Positions 36,098 through 45,313 of a DNA stretch of 64,000 nt are shown here, piece after piece; position 1 is the first letter of the stretch; each line of letters opens with the position of its first letter. The notes under the pieces were generated by a model. The model worked only from the letters and a program-made list of their open reading frames with translations, had not been told where the DNA came from and did not search any database. Source of the stretch: Candidatus Aalborgicola lynettensis (lineage in GTDB: Bacteria > Pseudomonadota > Gammaproteobacteria > Burkholderiales > Burkholderiaceae_C); contig JADJZE010000009.1 in NCBI GenBank assembly GCA_016719405.1, positions 3,560-67,559 on the forward strand. Direction: 5' to 3'. Both the position numbers and the translations under genes were made by a program.

Positions 36098-37819
36098 TCA
36101 ATGGCTGGTTCCCTCGGAGCGGTTGATCTTGTTCCATACGTTGTACTTGCCGATGGGTTTTTTCATGGGCAGGCGTTTGACTTCCTGGAGGGTTTGCGCG
36201 TCGTACACGATGACGGCGCCATCCATTTCCATCAGGCTGGCCAAGGCGTAGCGGCCGTCGCGGGTGAACTCCATGTGGGCCAGGGTCTTGCCGGGCACCG
36301 GGCGCAACCGGGCGGCAATGGCCAGGGTTTCCTTGTCGATGGCGATCAGCGTGTCTTTGGCGGTGGGGCTCATCATGGCATCGGTAAAGGCGTAGCGCGA
36401 TTTTTCGTGGCTGCGCACAAAAAAGCCGGGGCCCAGTGTTTGGATGCTGGCCACGGTTTTCCAGTCTTGCGTGTCAATCAGGGTGATGACGCTTTCCTTC
36501 AGGTTGGGCGTGGCCATGACGCGGCGGCCCTTCCAGGTGAACGCAATGCCCGAGCCCAGGTGGGGCATGCCGGGCAGGTCCAGGTCGGCAATTTTGCGCC
36601 GCGCGTTCAGGTTGACCACCTGGCCTTTGCCCACGCCTTTGTCGTCCGGGCGGGTGGCGCCGAACACGTGGGCGTAGCTGTCGTCGAAGAAGAAGTCATC
36701 CAGAATGTCTTCGAGCTGTGTGCGTTGGGGTTCCAGGAAACCGGGTGGAGGAACGGTCACCGTTGTGTTGGCTTTTTTGGCATCAACGCCGGGTCGAATC
36801 TTGGTTTTTGTGTTCGGTTTGGCTTTGGTTGGTACTGGGGTGTCGTAGCGCAGCTCCCAGATTTCGGCAATGTCTTTCAGCGCAACCACAAAACTCTTGC
36901 GGGGTGCTGCGTCGTACACGGCTGACACGCGCGAGCTGCGGTCGCCCGCCAGATTGCGGGTGGGAATGGATTGGACGAAGTTGAGTTCGGAATCCAGCAG
37001 CACCACCGAGTGCGGCAGGTAGTTGCCCACCATGACCCATTTGCCGTCGCTAGACACGGCTACGTTGCGGGTGTTGATGCCGGCGCGCACCTCCACCACG
37101 GTTTTCAGGTTCCATAGGTCGTATTTGGACACCCAGCCGTCACGCGAGCCAAAGTACACATAACGCCCGTTGGGCGAGAACTTGGGGCCGCCGTGCAGGG
37201 CAAAGCGGGTGGCGCTGCGGGCAATGGGTTCGAGCTTGTCGCCGTCGAGCACGCTGACATGGTGGTCACCGGCTTCCACCACCACAAACAGGTTCAAGGG
37301 GTCGGCGCTAAACGCCGGTTTGTCGGGCAGGCTGCCGGGTGCATGGTGCACCACGCGCGTGGCCCGTATGTCGGCCTCGCTCCAAACCGGCTGCGGCGAT
37401 ACCGGGGTGTAGATCCATGCAGCCAGGGCTGCAATTTCAGCCTCGTTCAGCACACTGCCAAAGCCGCCCATTTGGGTTGCCTGGCGGCCTTCGCGGATGA
37501 CGCGCAGGGCTTCGGGGCGGCGCAGGCGCTCCAGGTTTTCGGGCAACAGGGCCGGGCCGGTCCCTCCCAGCCGGTCAACGCCGTGGCAGGCCGCGCAGTG
37601 TTGCTGGAACACGGCGCTGGCATTCATGGCGGTGGCCCCCTCGGGCGCGGTGCTAGCGCTTGCGGCTACGGCAGGGGGGGGTGAAATGGCTGCGGGTTGT
37701 GCCGTTGGTGCGGGTGCGGGGCTGGTGGACGCAGGCGCCGTGTCCGCAGCGGCATTTGCCACGGTCACGGTAATAGCGCACAGCAGCCACGCCAGGGCGG
37801 CAAATGTCACACGATTCAT
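36098..37819 (-). CDS. nirN: NirN, dihydro-heme d1 dehydrogenase (cytochrome cd1-like)
   Basis: The 573-residue protein has a signal peptide (MNRVTFAALAWLLCAITV), an Ala/Pro-rich linker, one c-heme motif (CAACH) near residue 80, and an eight-bladed d1-binding propeller (GGPKFSPNGRYVYFGSRDGW, GSGIAFTWKGRRVMATPNLK). It ends near KPIGKYNVWNKINRSEGTSH, which I associate with NirN rather than with nitrite reductase NirS. NirN inserts the last double bond of heme d1 in the periplasm and passes it to NirS. The ATG at 37819 overlaps the nirJ stop (ATGA). Confidence 0.85.
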   Translation of the reverse strand: MNRVTFAALAWLLCAITVTVANAAADTAPASTSPAPAPTAQPAAISPPPAVAASASTAPEGATAMNASAVFQQHCAACHGVDRLGGTGPALLPENLERLRRPEALRVIREGRQATQMGGFGSVLNEAEIAALAAWIYTPVSPQPVWSEADIRATRVVHHAPGSLPDKPAFSADPLNLFVVVEAGDHHVSVLDGDKLEPIARSATRFALHGGPKFSPNGRYVYFGSRDGWVSKYDLWNLKTVVEVRAGINTRNVAVSSDGKWVMVGNYLPHSVVLLDSELNFVQSIPTRNLAGDRSSRVSAVYDAAPRKSFVVALKDIAEIWELRYDTPVPTKAKPNTKTKIRPGVDAKKANTTVTVPPPGFLEPQRTQLEDILDDFFFDDSYAHVFGATRPDDKGVGKGQVVNLNARRKIADLDLPGMPHLGSGIAFTWKGRRVMATPNLKESVITLIDTQDWKTVASIQTLGPGFFVRSHEKSRYAFTDAMMSPTAKDTLIAIDKETLAIAARLRPVPGKTLAHMEFTRDGRYALASLMEMDGAVIVYDAQTLQEVKRLPMKKPIGKYNVWNKINRSEGTSH

Positions 37820-39010
37820 GCTGTGGCTTCCGTGGTTTGCGTTGCTTGCGTGGCCTGTGTGGCTGCGGTGGCAATGCCAATCTCGGCGTCCGTCAGGTAA
37901 CAGCCCGGGTCTTCGGCCCACGGGTCACCCAGTGTCTGGTCGGCCCGCACGCGGGTGTTGCCGTTGCAGATGCTGAAGTAGGCACACTCACCACAGCGCC
38001 CGCCCACGGTGCGGGGTTTGGCCTTGAGGCCAGCCATCAGCGGGTTGGACACATCAGACCAGATTTCTGAAAACGGCCGTGTGCGCACGTTGCCCAGCGT
38101 GTGGTGCCACCACATGGTGTCGGGGTGTACTTTGCCCAGGTTGTCGATGTTGGCCACATTGACGCCGCTGGAGTTGCCACCCCATTGCTCCAGTTTTTGG
38201 CGCAGGTGGGGCACCGATTCGGGGAAGTGCTTTTGCGCCCAGTGCAGCAGGTACACGCCGTCGGCGTCGTTATTGCCGGTCACCAGTTCACGCCCACCGG
38301 GCTCGGCATTCCAGCGCAGGGCGGTTTCAAACAGCAAATCCATGGCATCGCGGGTGGTTTTGTAGTGCGCGTCGGTGTCGCGGTTTTTCTTGCCACGCCC
38401 AGCGTAGTTGAGGTGCGAGAAGTAAAACTTGTCGATGCCTTCCTTCTCGGTCAGTTCCAGCAGGTTGGGCAGGTCGTGGGCGTTGTCTTCGGTCATGGTG
38501 TAGCGCACGCCCACTTTGACGTCGATGGCGCGCAGCTCGCGGATGGCGTTCAGGGACAAATCAAACGCACCTTCCTTGCGGCGAAACAGGTCGTGCGTTT
38601 TGGAGATGCCGTCCAGGCTGATGCCCACGTAGTTAAAGCCCACCGCCGCAATACGTTTGGCCATGGCGGCGTCGATCAGCGTGCCGTTGGTCGATAGGCC
38701 AACATAAAAGCCCATGGCCTTGGCCTCGTTGGCAATCTCAAAAAATATCCGGACGCAATAGCGGCTCGCCGCCGGAGAGGATCAGCACCGGAACACCGTA
38801 GGCCTTGAGGTCTTTCATCACCGTAGACACTTCAGCATGACTCAGTTCGCCCGGAAAATCCTTGTCGGTGGAGATGGAGTAGCAGTGCAGGCAGGTGAGA
38901 TTGCAGCGGCGAATCAGGTTCCAGATCACCACCGGGCCAGTGGGTTGGCGAACACGGCCCATGGGAGTGGGGTGGGTGATTTCTTTCAGGTACTGGGAGA
39001 TGCGAAACAT
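37816..39010 (-). pseudogene. nirJ: NirJ radical SAM enzyme of heme d1 synthesis, split by one frameshift
   Basis: From the ATG at 39010 the protein starts MFRISQYLKEITHPTPMGRV and has the radical SAM cluster motif CNLTCLHC and GGEPLLRPDIF. It stops at 38738. A second frame, starting with EIANEAKAMGFYVGLSTNGT, continues to a SPASM-like C-terminus (GGRCGECAYFSICNGNTRVR). One extra A in the six-A run 38740-38745 explains the break; removing it gives one protein of about 397 residues. NirJ removes the propionate chains during d1 formation. Sequencing error is a real possibility because all neighbours look intact. Confidence 0.85.
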
Positions 39011-39073
39011 GGAAATAACTCCGGGCTAAGAATAGGGGTGTGAGAACAGGTTGCGCGTGAATCGGGGCAGTGT

Positions 39074-39559
39074 TCAGGTCTTCAAGCGCAAGCCGGTTTT
39101 CTTCAGGATGCGGGTGGAAAACAAAATGTCGCGCTCCGCGCAGTGCGCGCCCAGCAGCTCAGAAATTTGCCCGGCTTGCACCGCCACTTCTTCCCGGGTG
39201 GTGCCGTGCAGCATGGCAAACAGGTTGTAGGGCCAAGTGGGCAGGTGGCGGGGACGGCGGTAGCAGTGGGTGACGATGGGCAGGGCGCCCACCAGCGCGC
39301 CCAGGCGGTCGATTTCGGTGTCGGCCACGTTCCACACGCTCATGCCGTTGGCTGCGTAGCCAATGGCGTAGTGGTTGGGCACGGCGCCAATGCGGCGAAT
39401 GACGCCGCTGTCCAGCAGCGCTTGCAGGCGTTGCAGCACGTTGTCTTCGCTTAGCCCCAGCTGCTGCGCGATTTCCGCATAGGGGTGGGGCACCAGTGGC
39501 AGGCCACCTTGGGTGGCCAGAATCAGTTGGTGGTCGGTCGCGTCCAGAGGGCGTTTCAT
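39074..39559 (-). CDS. nirH: NirH, siroheme decarboxylase subunit (Lrp/AsnC-like)
   Basis: The 161-residue protein has a winged helix start (LILATQGGLPLVPHPYAEIA, LGLSEDNVLQRLQALLD) and an AsnC-like alpha/beta part with the heme-associated HCYRRPRHLPTWPYNLFAML. NirD, L, G and H together decarboxylate siroheme to 12,18-didecarboxysiroheme in heme d1 synthesis. The start overlaps the nirG stop (ATGA at 39556-39559). Confidence 0.85.
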   Translation of the reverse strand: MKRPLDATDHQLILATQGGLPLVPHPYAEIAQQLGLSEDNVLQRLQALLDSGVIRRIGAVPNHYAIGYAANGMSVWNVADTEIDRLGALVGALPIVTHCYRRPRHLPTWPYNLFAMLHGTTREEVAVQAGQISELLGAHCAERDILFSTRILKKTGLRLKT

Positions 39560-40005
39560 GCGATCACCCGCAGTTTCATTTCTACAAAATACTCCCGCTC
39601 CTTCGGAAACGCGTGGACGGGAATGCCGGTGGTGCGCTCGATGGCTTCAATGGCCGTTGCAATGCCGTCTGCGCTGGGCGTGGCCAGCACAAACCACATG
39701 TTGAGGGCGTGGTCGCGCCGGTAGTTGTGCGCCACCTCGGGAAGGGCGTTGACGGCTTGGGTCACTTCGTCAAAGCGTTCTTCTGGCACTTGCATGGCCG
39801 CCAACACAAAGGCGCCACCCATGCGCTCCACCTGGAACATGGGGCCGAAGCGGGTGAGCACTTTGGTGTCGAGCAGGCGCTGCAGGCGTTGCAACAGGTC
39901 GTCCTCCGACAGGCCCAATTGCTGGGCAACCTGCGCATAAGGGGCGGCGCACAGCGGGAAGCCGCCTTGCAGGGTGTCGATGATCTGGCGGTCAATGGGA
40001 TCCAT
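39556..40005 (-). CDS. nirG: NirG, siroheme decarboxylase subunit
   Basis: The 149-residue protein has the same Lrp/AsnC layout (IIDTLQGGFPLCAAPYAQVA, LGLSEDDLLQRLQRLLD). The HNYRRDHALNMWFVLATPS region replaces the HCYRRP version and places it with NirG/NirD. It works in complex with NirD, L and H in the cytoplasm. It lies 3 bp after nirDL and overlaps nirH. Confidence 0.8.
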   Translation of the reverse strand: MDPIDRQIIDTLQGGFPLCAAPYAQVAQQLGLSEDDLLQRLQRLLDTKVLTRFGPMFQVERMGGAFVLAAMQVPEERFDEVTQAVNALPEVAHNYRRDHALNMWFVLATPSADGIATAIEAIERTTGIPVHAFPKEREYFVEMKLRVIA

Positions 40006-40008
40006 GAT

Positions 40009-41070
40009 TCAGGCTTCTACGGTGGGCAGGGTTGCTGCCAATTCCGGGGCAGGCGCGGGTGCAGTTACGGGTGGGGGTGCGCCATCTGCGTAGTAAGCGC
40101 CCTGCTGTTTGTAGCGGGTGCGGGAAAACAGTATTTCGTGGGGGTATTGCAGCAGACCATGTGCGCTGCGCAGTTGGGCAATTTGGCGCTCTACCTCGGA
40201 GCGTTCGCGGCCGTGCAGCATGCAAAACAGGTTGTAGGGCCACTGGTTGCCCACGCGGGGGCGGCGGTAACACAGGGTTACGCCGGGGTGTTGCCCAATT
40301 TGTTGCCCCAGTTGCGATACCAGGTCATCGGGCACGTTGTGCACCACCATGGCGTTGGCCGTAAAACCCAGCTCGTGGTGGCGCACCACCACACCAAAGC
40401 GTTTGATCAATCCGTTGTGCAACCAGGCCGCAATGCGCTCTATTACCTGTGCTTCGCTCCAGCCCAGTTGCTGCGCCAGTTGGGCATAGGGCTGGCGCAC
40501 CAGGGGTAAGCCACCTTGCAGGGCATGGATCAGGGTTTGGTCGCTGGCAGTGGGTTGGTAGGGGGCGGTGGACACGCTTGCGGTCTTGCGTGCAGTGGCA
40601 GTGCCGGGTGGTTGGCACAGTCGGAAACCCAGGTCGATATGAAACTGCTCCTCCAGTGGTAGCCGTAAAACAGGCAAGGCGCAGCGGGATTCAATGCCGG
40701 CCAGCACGGCGTCCAGGCGCGCGCTACTGGGTGCGGTAACCACAAACCACAGGTTGAAGCGGTGTTCGCGTTCGTAGTTGTGGTTGACCTCTGCAAACTG
40801 GCTGACCATGGCGGCCACGGCGTCCAGGCGCTCCACTGGAACTGCGAGGGCGGCCAGGGTGCTGGCGCCCATACGGCGCGGGGCAAAGACGGCGCCAATG
40901 CGCGACAAACAGCCCGATTGGCGCAGCTCTGCGTACGTGGCCAGCACCGCATCGTGTGTGCTGCCCACGGTGTGTGCAATGTGCGCGAAGGGCTGGGCGT
41001 CCAGGGGGAAACCGTGCTGAAAATCGTTCAGCAGTGAAAACCCCAGCGAACCTTCTGCAATCGAGCACAT
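40009..41070 (-). CDS. nirDL: NirD-NirL fusion, siroheme decarboxylase
   Basis: The 353-residue protein contains two Lrp/AsnC-like siroheme decarboxylase modules. The first (about residues 5-165) has LLNDFQHGFPLDAQPFAHIA and NHNYEREHRFNLWFVVTAPS. The second (from about 185) has LIHALQGGLPLVRQPYAQLA and LCYRRPRVGNQWPYNLFCML. This matches NirD fused to NirL, as described in some Paracoccus and betaproteobacterial strains. The ATG at 41070 is preferred; the upstream open frame overlaps nirF. A Pro/Ala-rich tail follows. Confidence 0.85.
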   Translation of the reverse strand: MCSIAEGSLGFSLLNDFQHGFPLDAQPFAHIAHTVGSTHDAVLATYAELRQSGCLSRIGAVFAPRRMGASTLAALAVPVERLDAVAAMVSQFAEVNHNYEREHRFNLWFVVTAPSSARLDAVLAGIESRCALPVLRLPLEEQFHIDLGFRLCQPPGTATARKTASVSTAPYQPTASDQTLIHALQGGLPLVRQPYAQLAQQLGWSEAQVIERIAAWLHNGLIKRFGVVVRHHELGFTANAMVVHNVPDDLVSQLGQQIGQHPGVTLCYRRPRVGNQWPYNLFCMLHGRERSEVERQIAQLRSAHGLLQYPHEILFSRTRYKQQGAYYADGAPPPVTAPAPAPELAATLPTVEA

Positions 41071-41074
41071 AGGC

Positions 41075-42301
41075 CTAAAACCCGATCCGTGCCGCGCGCG
41101 TGGTGAAGAAAATGCCGGACGGCGCGTCGGCAGCCAGCGAAGACAGTGGCTGGTGGGTGCGCGTATCGAACACCACCACTTTGTTGTCGTCCCGGCAACT
41201 GATCCATACCGCTTCGCCACGGGGCGTAAATTCCATGTGCAGCACCACTTTGCCCGGTGCCAGCGTGTGGGTGACTTTTTGGCTCAAAGAGTCAATGACC
41301 TGCACATGGCTGTTGTCGGGGTGGGCGAAGTTGACCCAGATTTCACGCCCATCGGGGCGCGCCATCACAAACACCGGTTGCCCCTTGACTGCGATGCGTG
41401 CCACCTCTTGCCAGCTGCGGGTGTCGACCACCAGCACCTCGTGGCGGCCAATGGCGGGCAGGTACAGGCGCCCATCGGCCATGGCCCAGCCGCGCAGGTG
41501 CGGCATCTTGAACACGGGCAGGGGTTCTTCGCCACGGCCATATCCAGCTAACACTTTTTGCACGCCGCGCTCGGGTTGCCACAGGTCGAGCATGGCCAGG
41601 CCGTCTTCGCCAAACAGACCCGCCAGGTAGTAGCGGCCATCGGGGGTAATGAGTCCGTCATACGGCTGCTTGCCCACATTGGCGTAGCGGGTCACGCGGG
41701 GCTGGGCCGGATTGGCAGACAGGTCGGCTACCCAGATTTCGCCCGCGTCAAACAGGGCAAACACAAAGCCCACGCCCGGCGCGTCGGCCAGGCCGACCAC
41801 TTTGGAGGTTTGCCCGGTAGTGCCGTAACTGGCCGCGATAGTGGCCACCGGCTCCAGCGTGGCAGCGTCAAAAATGCGCACACCGCCGGGTTGGTAGTTT
41901 TGGGCTGCGACAAAGCGCCCGTCCTGGGAGATGGCACCGCCAATGGAATTGCCGGCCTGGACAATGCGTTTGTTCAGTGTGCCAGTCAGCAAATCAACCT
42001 TCGACAGGCCGCCATCGCGGCCAAACACATAGGCAAAACGCCCATCGCGGGAAAAAACAACCGAGGCGTGAGACAGGTCGCCCAGGCCACTGACCGTGGC
42101 CAGTGACGTGCGCGTGCTGGTGTTGACCACCTGCACCTTGCCCACGGCGCGCTCAATGACGATGCCCAAATCGCCCGTGCCGCGCAATACGGGCGCGTTA
42201 TCGAGCGCCTGTGCCATTTGTGGTGCCGCAACGGCACCCAGCGTGAGGCCGGCGAGGGCTACTCTTTGGGAAATTCGGTTAACAAACGTTCGACGATCCA
42301 T
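41075..42301 (-). CDS. nirF: NirF, heme d1 biosynthesis protein
   Basis: The 408-residue protein begins MDRRTFVNRISQRVALAG, a signal or anchor region. Repeated beta-propeller strands of the cytochrome cd1 type follow without a c-heme motif (SRDGRFAYVFGRDGGLSKVD, ADAPGVGFVFALFDAGEIWV, KVVLHMEFTPRGEAVWISCR). NirF is a periplasmic or membrane-bound protein essential for late d1 synthesis. The start overlaps nirC by 43 bp. Confidence 0.88.
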   Translation of the reverse strand: MDRRTFVNRISQRVALAGLTLGAVAAPQMAQALDNAPVLRGTGDLGIVIERAVGKVQVVNTSTRTSLATVSGLGDLSHASVVFSRDGRFAYVFGRDGGLSKVDLLTGTLNKRIVQAGNSIGGAISQDGRFVAAQNYQPGGVRIFDAATLEPVATIAASYGTTGQTSKVVGLADAPGVGFVFALFDAGEIWVADLSANPAQPRVTRYANVGKQPYDGLITPDGRYYLAGLFGEDGLAMLDLWQPERGVQKVLAGYGRGEEPLPVFKMPHLRGWAMADGRLYLPAIGRHEVLVVDTRSWQEVARIAVKGQPVFVMARPDGREIWVNFAHPDNSHVQVIDSLSQKVTHTLAPGKVVLHMEFTPRGEAVWISCRDDNKVVVFDTRTHQPLSSLAADAPSGIFFTTRAARIGF

Positions 42302-42609
42302 TGTGCTTCTTGCTCCGTTAACAATCCGCGCCACGGCGGCATGGGAGTGCCTTTGCGCCCCCCGAGAATGGTGGCCACCAGCGAGGTGGCGGGCTTGTCG
42401 GCCAGTGCGGCGGGCAGCAGGGAGGGGCCCAGACCACCGGTCAACTGCAGGCCATGGCACGACCCGCAGTCTTGCCGTACCAGGCGTACCAACCGGGACG
42501 CGTGCTCGGGATCCAAATCAGCCGATGCGCAGGGCAGTGCTATGCAAAAAAACCAGCAAATGCCACATGCAAAAACACGGGTCACGTTTCTCCAGTTGCG
42601 TTTTGACAT
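42259..42609 (-). CDS. nirC: NirC, small periplasmic cytochrome c55X
   Basis: The 116-residue protein has a signal peptide (VFACGICWFFCIALPCASA) and one heme motif CGSCH, followed by TGGLGPSLLPAALADKPATS and an axial-ligand methionine region (GTPMPPW). It is the first gene of the nir operon and may be an electron donor in d1 maturation. It overlaps nirF, implying coupling. Confidence 0.85.
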   Translation of the reverse strand: MSKRNWRNVTRVFACGICWFFCIALPCASADLDPEHASRLVRLVRQDCGSCHGLQLTGGLGPSLLPAALADKPATSLVATILGGRKGTPMPPWRGLLTEQEAQWIVERLLTEFPKE

Positions 42610-42643
42610 GGACTGGATTTTGCCCAGGGTCTTTGAATTGCCG

Positions 42644-42657
42644 TTGACATGTGTCAA
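42644..42657. promoter_or_regulatory. Dnr/NnrR/FNR-type box between nirC and nirE
   Basis: TTGACATGTGTCAA is a 14-base sequence with perfectly symmetric TTGAC/GTCAA half sites. It lies in the 105-bp gap between the divergent nirC and nirE starts. In denitrifiers such boxes bind NO-responsive (Dnr/NnrR) or oxygen-responsive (FNR) regulators. The centre is 41-42 bp from nirC and 64 bp from the GTG of nirE, so it can serve both genes. Confidence 0.75.
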
Positions 42658-42714
42658 TATTTGCGTGCGCTGCAAGGCAGTACAGTGCGTGCATTGAAGT
42701 GGGGTTAAAACAAA

Positions 42715-43536
42715 GTGAGCATCATGAACGCATCCATTCCCCTGGCCGCATGGCTCGAGTCCGGCGCCCAGGGGCGCTCCATTGGGCGGGTCAGTTTGGT
42801 GGGGGCAGGACCGGGCGACCCGGACTTGTTGACGGTAAAAGCTCTGCGCAGGCTCCAGCAAGCCGATGTGGTGGTTTACGACAATTTGGTGGGCGACGGT
42901 ATTTTGGACTTGATACCGCCACATGTAGAGCGAATTTATGTGGGTAAAGAGGCGTCCAACCACTCAGTGCCACAGGACGAGATTTCGCTGCTGGTAATCG
43001 CCAAAGCCCAGGCTGGCTTGCAGGTGGTGCGGCTCAAGGGTGGCGACCCGTTCGTCTTTGGCCGGGGTGGAGAAGAGTTAAGCACCATTACCGCCGCCGG
43101 TGTGCCGGTGGAGGTGGTGCCCGGTATTACCGCGGCCTTGGGTGCGTGTGCGCAAACCGGCATTCCGCTCACCCACCGGGATCATTCCCAAAGCGCCATA
43201 TTTGTGACGGGGCATCGCAAAGATGGATCCTATGCCCTGGACTGGCCGATGCTGGCGCGTCCGTTTCAAACCGTGGTGATTTACATGGGTGTCGGTGCGC
43301 TGGCGGGAATTGTCGAGCAACTGGTGGCACATGGGTTAGTACCCAGCACGCCAGTGGCCCTGGTGCGCAACGCCACGCGCAGTGACCAGCAAACTGTGGT
43401 GGGTACCCTGGAGACCATTGCCGATGTCGCGGCCCGCAACAGGGTGCAGGCGCCGGCGTTGATTATTGTGGGTGACGTGGTTTCTTTGTACGACGAACAC
43501 CAGGCTGAGTGTTTGCGAAAGGTTGCTGCGAGTTAA
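42715..43536 (+). CDS. nirE: NirE, uroporphyrinogen-III C-methyltransferase
   Basis: The 273-residue protein is a SUMT: LVGAGPGDPDLLTVKA near residue 27, then VVVYDNLVGDGIL, RLKGGDPFVFGRGGEEL, VVPGITAALGACAQTGIPLT and VIYMGVGAL. It makes precorrin-2, the first committed step to siroheme and heme d1. The start may be the GTG at 42715 or the ATG at 42724. It is divergent from nirCFDLGHJN and shares the Dnr/FNR-type box. No siroheme synthase partner is in the window. Confidence 0.9.
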   Translation: MSIMNASIPLAAWLESGAQGRSIGRVSLVGAGPGDPDLLTVKALRRLQQADVVVYDNLVGDGILDLIPPHVERIYVGKEASNHSVPQDEISLLVIAKAQAGLQVVRLKGGDPFVFGRGGEELSTITAAGVPVEVVPGITAALGACAQTGIPLTHRDHSQSAIFVTGHRKDGSYALDWPMLARPFQTVVIYMGVGALAGIVEQLVAHGLVPSTPVALVRNATRSDQQTVVGTLETIADVAARNRVQAPALIIVGDVVSLYDEHQAECLRKVAAS

Positions 43537-43544
43537 CGCCCAGC

Positions 43545-44408
43545 CTACAACTTGTAAAACGTCCGGATCGCGTCCCAAGCCGCCTGCGGATCGTCGGTGA
43601 TCTGGAACAGGTTCAGGTCTTCGGGTGAGATGGCGCCTTCTTCCACCAGCACGTCGAAGTTGATCAGGCGCTTCCAGTAATTGGCGCCAAACAGGATGAT
43701 GGGCACTGGGTGTGCTTTTTTTGTCTGCACCAGGGTCATGACCTCGAACAGCTCGTCCAGCGTGCCAAAACCGCCCGGAAACGCCACCAATGCTTTGGCG
43801 CGCATCATGAAGTGCATCTTGCGCGCGGCAAAGTAGTGGAACCGGAAACTCAGCTCTGGCGTCACGTAGCGGTTGGGGTCTTGCTCGTGGGGCAGTGCAA
43901 TGTTCAGGCCCAGCGTGGGTGCACCGACATCAAAGGCGCCGCGGTTGGCTGCTTCCATGATGCCGGGGCCGCCGCCGGTGCAAATAAAGAGCCGGTCGGC
44001 CTCGGGCAAGGTGGCGCTGTAGCGCGCCACCAGGGCACCAAACTGGCGGGCCTGGTCATAAAAGTGGGCGTTGCGCAGGTGGCGCTCGGCGTCGCGTATG
44101 GCAGCGGCGTCACCACTGGCCAGGGCGGCGGCCATGGTGCGCTGGGCGTCTTCGGGGGCGGGGAAGCGGGCGCTGCCAAACACCACGATGGTGTTTTCGA
44201 TGCCCAGTTTTTGCTGCTCCAGGTCGGGCTTGAGCATTTCGAGCTGGAAGCGGATGCCGCGTGTTTCGCGGCGCAGCAGAAACTCGGGGTCGCCAAAGGC
44301 CAGTCGGTTGGCGTTGGCCTCCAGTTGCAAACCCGCATCGGCGTGGGCTTTGAGGTCGGCCCAGGCCTGGGCCAGCGAGCTTTCGTTCAGGTCGTCGGGG
44401 GTTCTCAT
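43545..44408 (-). CDS. LOG-family nucleoside 5'-monophosphate phosphoribohydrolase
   Basis: The 287-residue protein has the LOG (lysine decarboxylase-like) motifs PGGFGTLDELFE and a conserved nucleotide-site region FICTGGGPGIMEAANRG, with IVVFGSARFPAPEDAQ before them. LOG proteins cleave NMPs to base and ribose-5-phosphate and were first known for cytokinin activation. The N-terminal extension of about 70 residues matches the longer bacterial TIGR00730 group. Its start overlaps the PRPP-synthetase-like stop (ATGA at 44405-44408). Confidence 0.85.
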   Translation of the reverse strand: MRTPDDLNESSLAQAWADLKAHADAGLQLEANANRLAFGDPEFLLRRETRGIRFQLEMLKPDLEQQKLGIENTIVVFGSARFPAPEDAQRTMAAALASGDAAAIRDAERHLRNAHFYDQARQFGALVARYSATLPEADRLFICTGGGPGIMEAANRGAFDVGAPTLGLNIALPHEQDPNRYVTPELSFRFHYFAARKMHFMMRAKALVAFPGGFGTLDELFEVMTLVQTKKAHPVPIILFGANYWKRLINFDVLVEEGAISPEDLNLFQITDDPQAAWDAIRTFYKL

Positions 44409-45313
44409 GGCGTTGTCTCCGTTGCAAACATTGTTGATAAGGCCGCTGCGATGCTGCCCGCCATGCTGACGGCATTGCTGGGGTGGGCAATGCAGTCGGT
44501 GCTCCAGATGTGTTGCACTCCCGCAGATGCTACTAATTCAATAGCACCTTGTGCAAACAGGGCGTGCGTAACGGCTACATCGACCGATGTGGCGCCAGCG
44601 GTCAGCAGCAGCCGGGCTGCCTCCGCGAGTGTGTGGCCGCTGCTGGCTACATCGTCCAGCAACACCACGGCGCGCCCGGCAACGGGCACCGATGGCAGTT
44701 CAATGGTCACCGCGCGGTCGCCGTGGCGCACTTTGCGGCACACGCCGTAGTCGCTGCCATGGCGCGCGGCGGCCTGGGCAATCCACTGGGCCGATTCTTC
44801 GTCGGGCCCCATCAGCAGGGCGCCGGGGCGCTGCGTGGCAATCAGGTCGGCCAGCAGGGGAGCGCCGCTGAGCACTATCGCCTGCGGTACGGGTACGGCC
44901 TCTTGCAGCGTGGCCACGCGGTGCAAGTGCGGGTCCACTGTAATGACCGCATTAAATAAACCGGCTAGAAAGCGGCCCACCACGCGCTGGCTCACCACCT
45001 CGCCGGGGTTGAAGGCAATATCTTGCCGCATATACGCCAGGTAGGGTGCAACCAGACTCAGGTGGCGGGCGCCGGTGCCACGGGCGCTGTCCGCAACCAT
45101 CAGCAGTTCCACCAGCTTCTCGTTGGGGTCGTTGAGCGTGCGCAGTACCACCACCTGCTTCGGCAATGTGGCGGGCAGGCGCAGTTTGAGTTCACCATCG
45201 GGGAAACGGTGGCGCTGCACGGTTAGCACCTGCATACCTGCGGCTTTGGCCAGGGAGTGGGCAAAGTCGCGGTCTTCTTCAAAGTGCAAGAGCACGGGGG
45301 TGGGGGACATCAA
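44405..45313 (-). CDS. PRPP-synthetase-like protein in a nucleotide operon
   Basis: The 302-residue protein is a ribose-phosphate pyrophosphokinase homologue: RHRFPDGELKLRLPA, VAPYLAYMRQD, ITVDPHLHRVATLQEA, MGPDEES and the phosphoribosyl-binding loop region VVLLDDVASSGHTLAEAA. The active-site loop reads KVRHGDRA instead of the usual basic triad, and DDVASSGHT instead of DDMIDTAGT, so the reaction may differ from housekeeping Prs. It overlaps the genes on both sides by ATGA. A stretch near residues 250-265 resembles the dispersed repeat sequence. Confidence 0.75.
   Translation of the reverse strand: MMSPTPVLLHFEEDRDFAHSLAKAAGMQVLTVQRHRFPDGELKLRLPATLPKQVVVLRTLNDPNEKLVELLMVADSARGTGARHLSLVAPYLAYMRQDIAFNPGEVVSQRVVGRFLAGLFNAVITVDPHLHRVATLQEAVPVPQAIVLSGAPLLADLIATQRPGALLMGPDEESAQWIAQAAARHGSDYGVCRKVRHGDRAVTIELPSVPVAGRAVVLLDDVASSGHTLAEAARLLLTAGATSVDVAVTHALFAQGAIELVASAGVQHIWSTDCIAHPSNAVSMAGSIAAALSTMFATETTP

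Noticed and set aside
36098..37819. Cytochrome cd1 nitrite reductase NirS
   Set aside because: The C-terminal pattern and position at the end of the operon fit NirN; the protein has the cd1-like fold but is the d1 dehydrogenase.
44520..44566. A further dispersed repeat copy inside the PRPP-synthetase-like gene
   Set aside because: Similarity is limited to short blocks (GCTAC, AATTCAATAGC), and the encoded segment can be aligned to normal Prs without an insertion.
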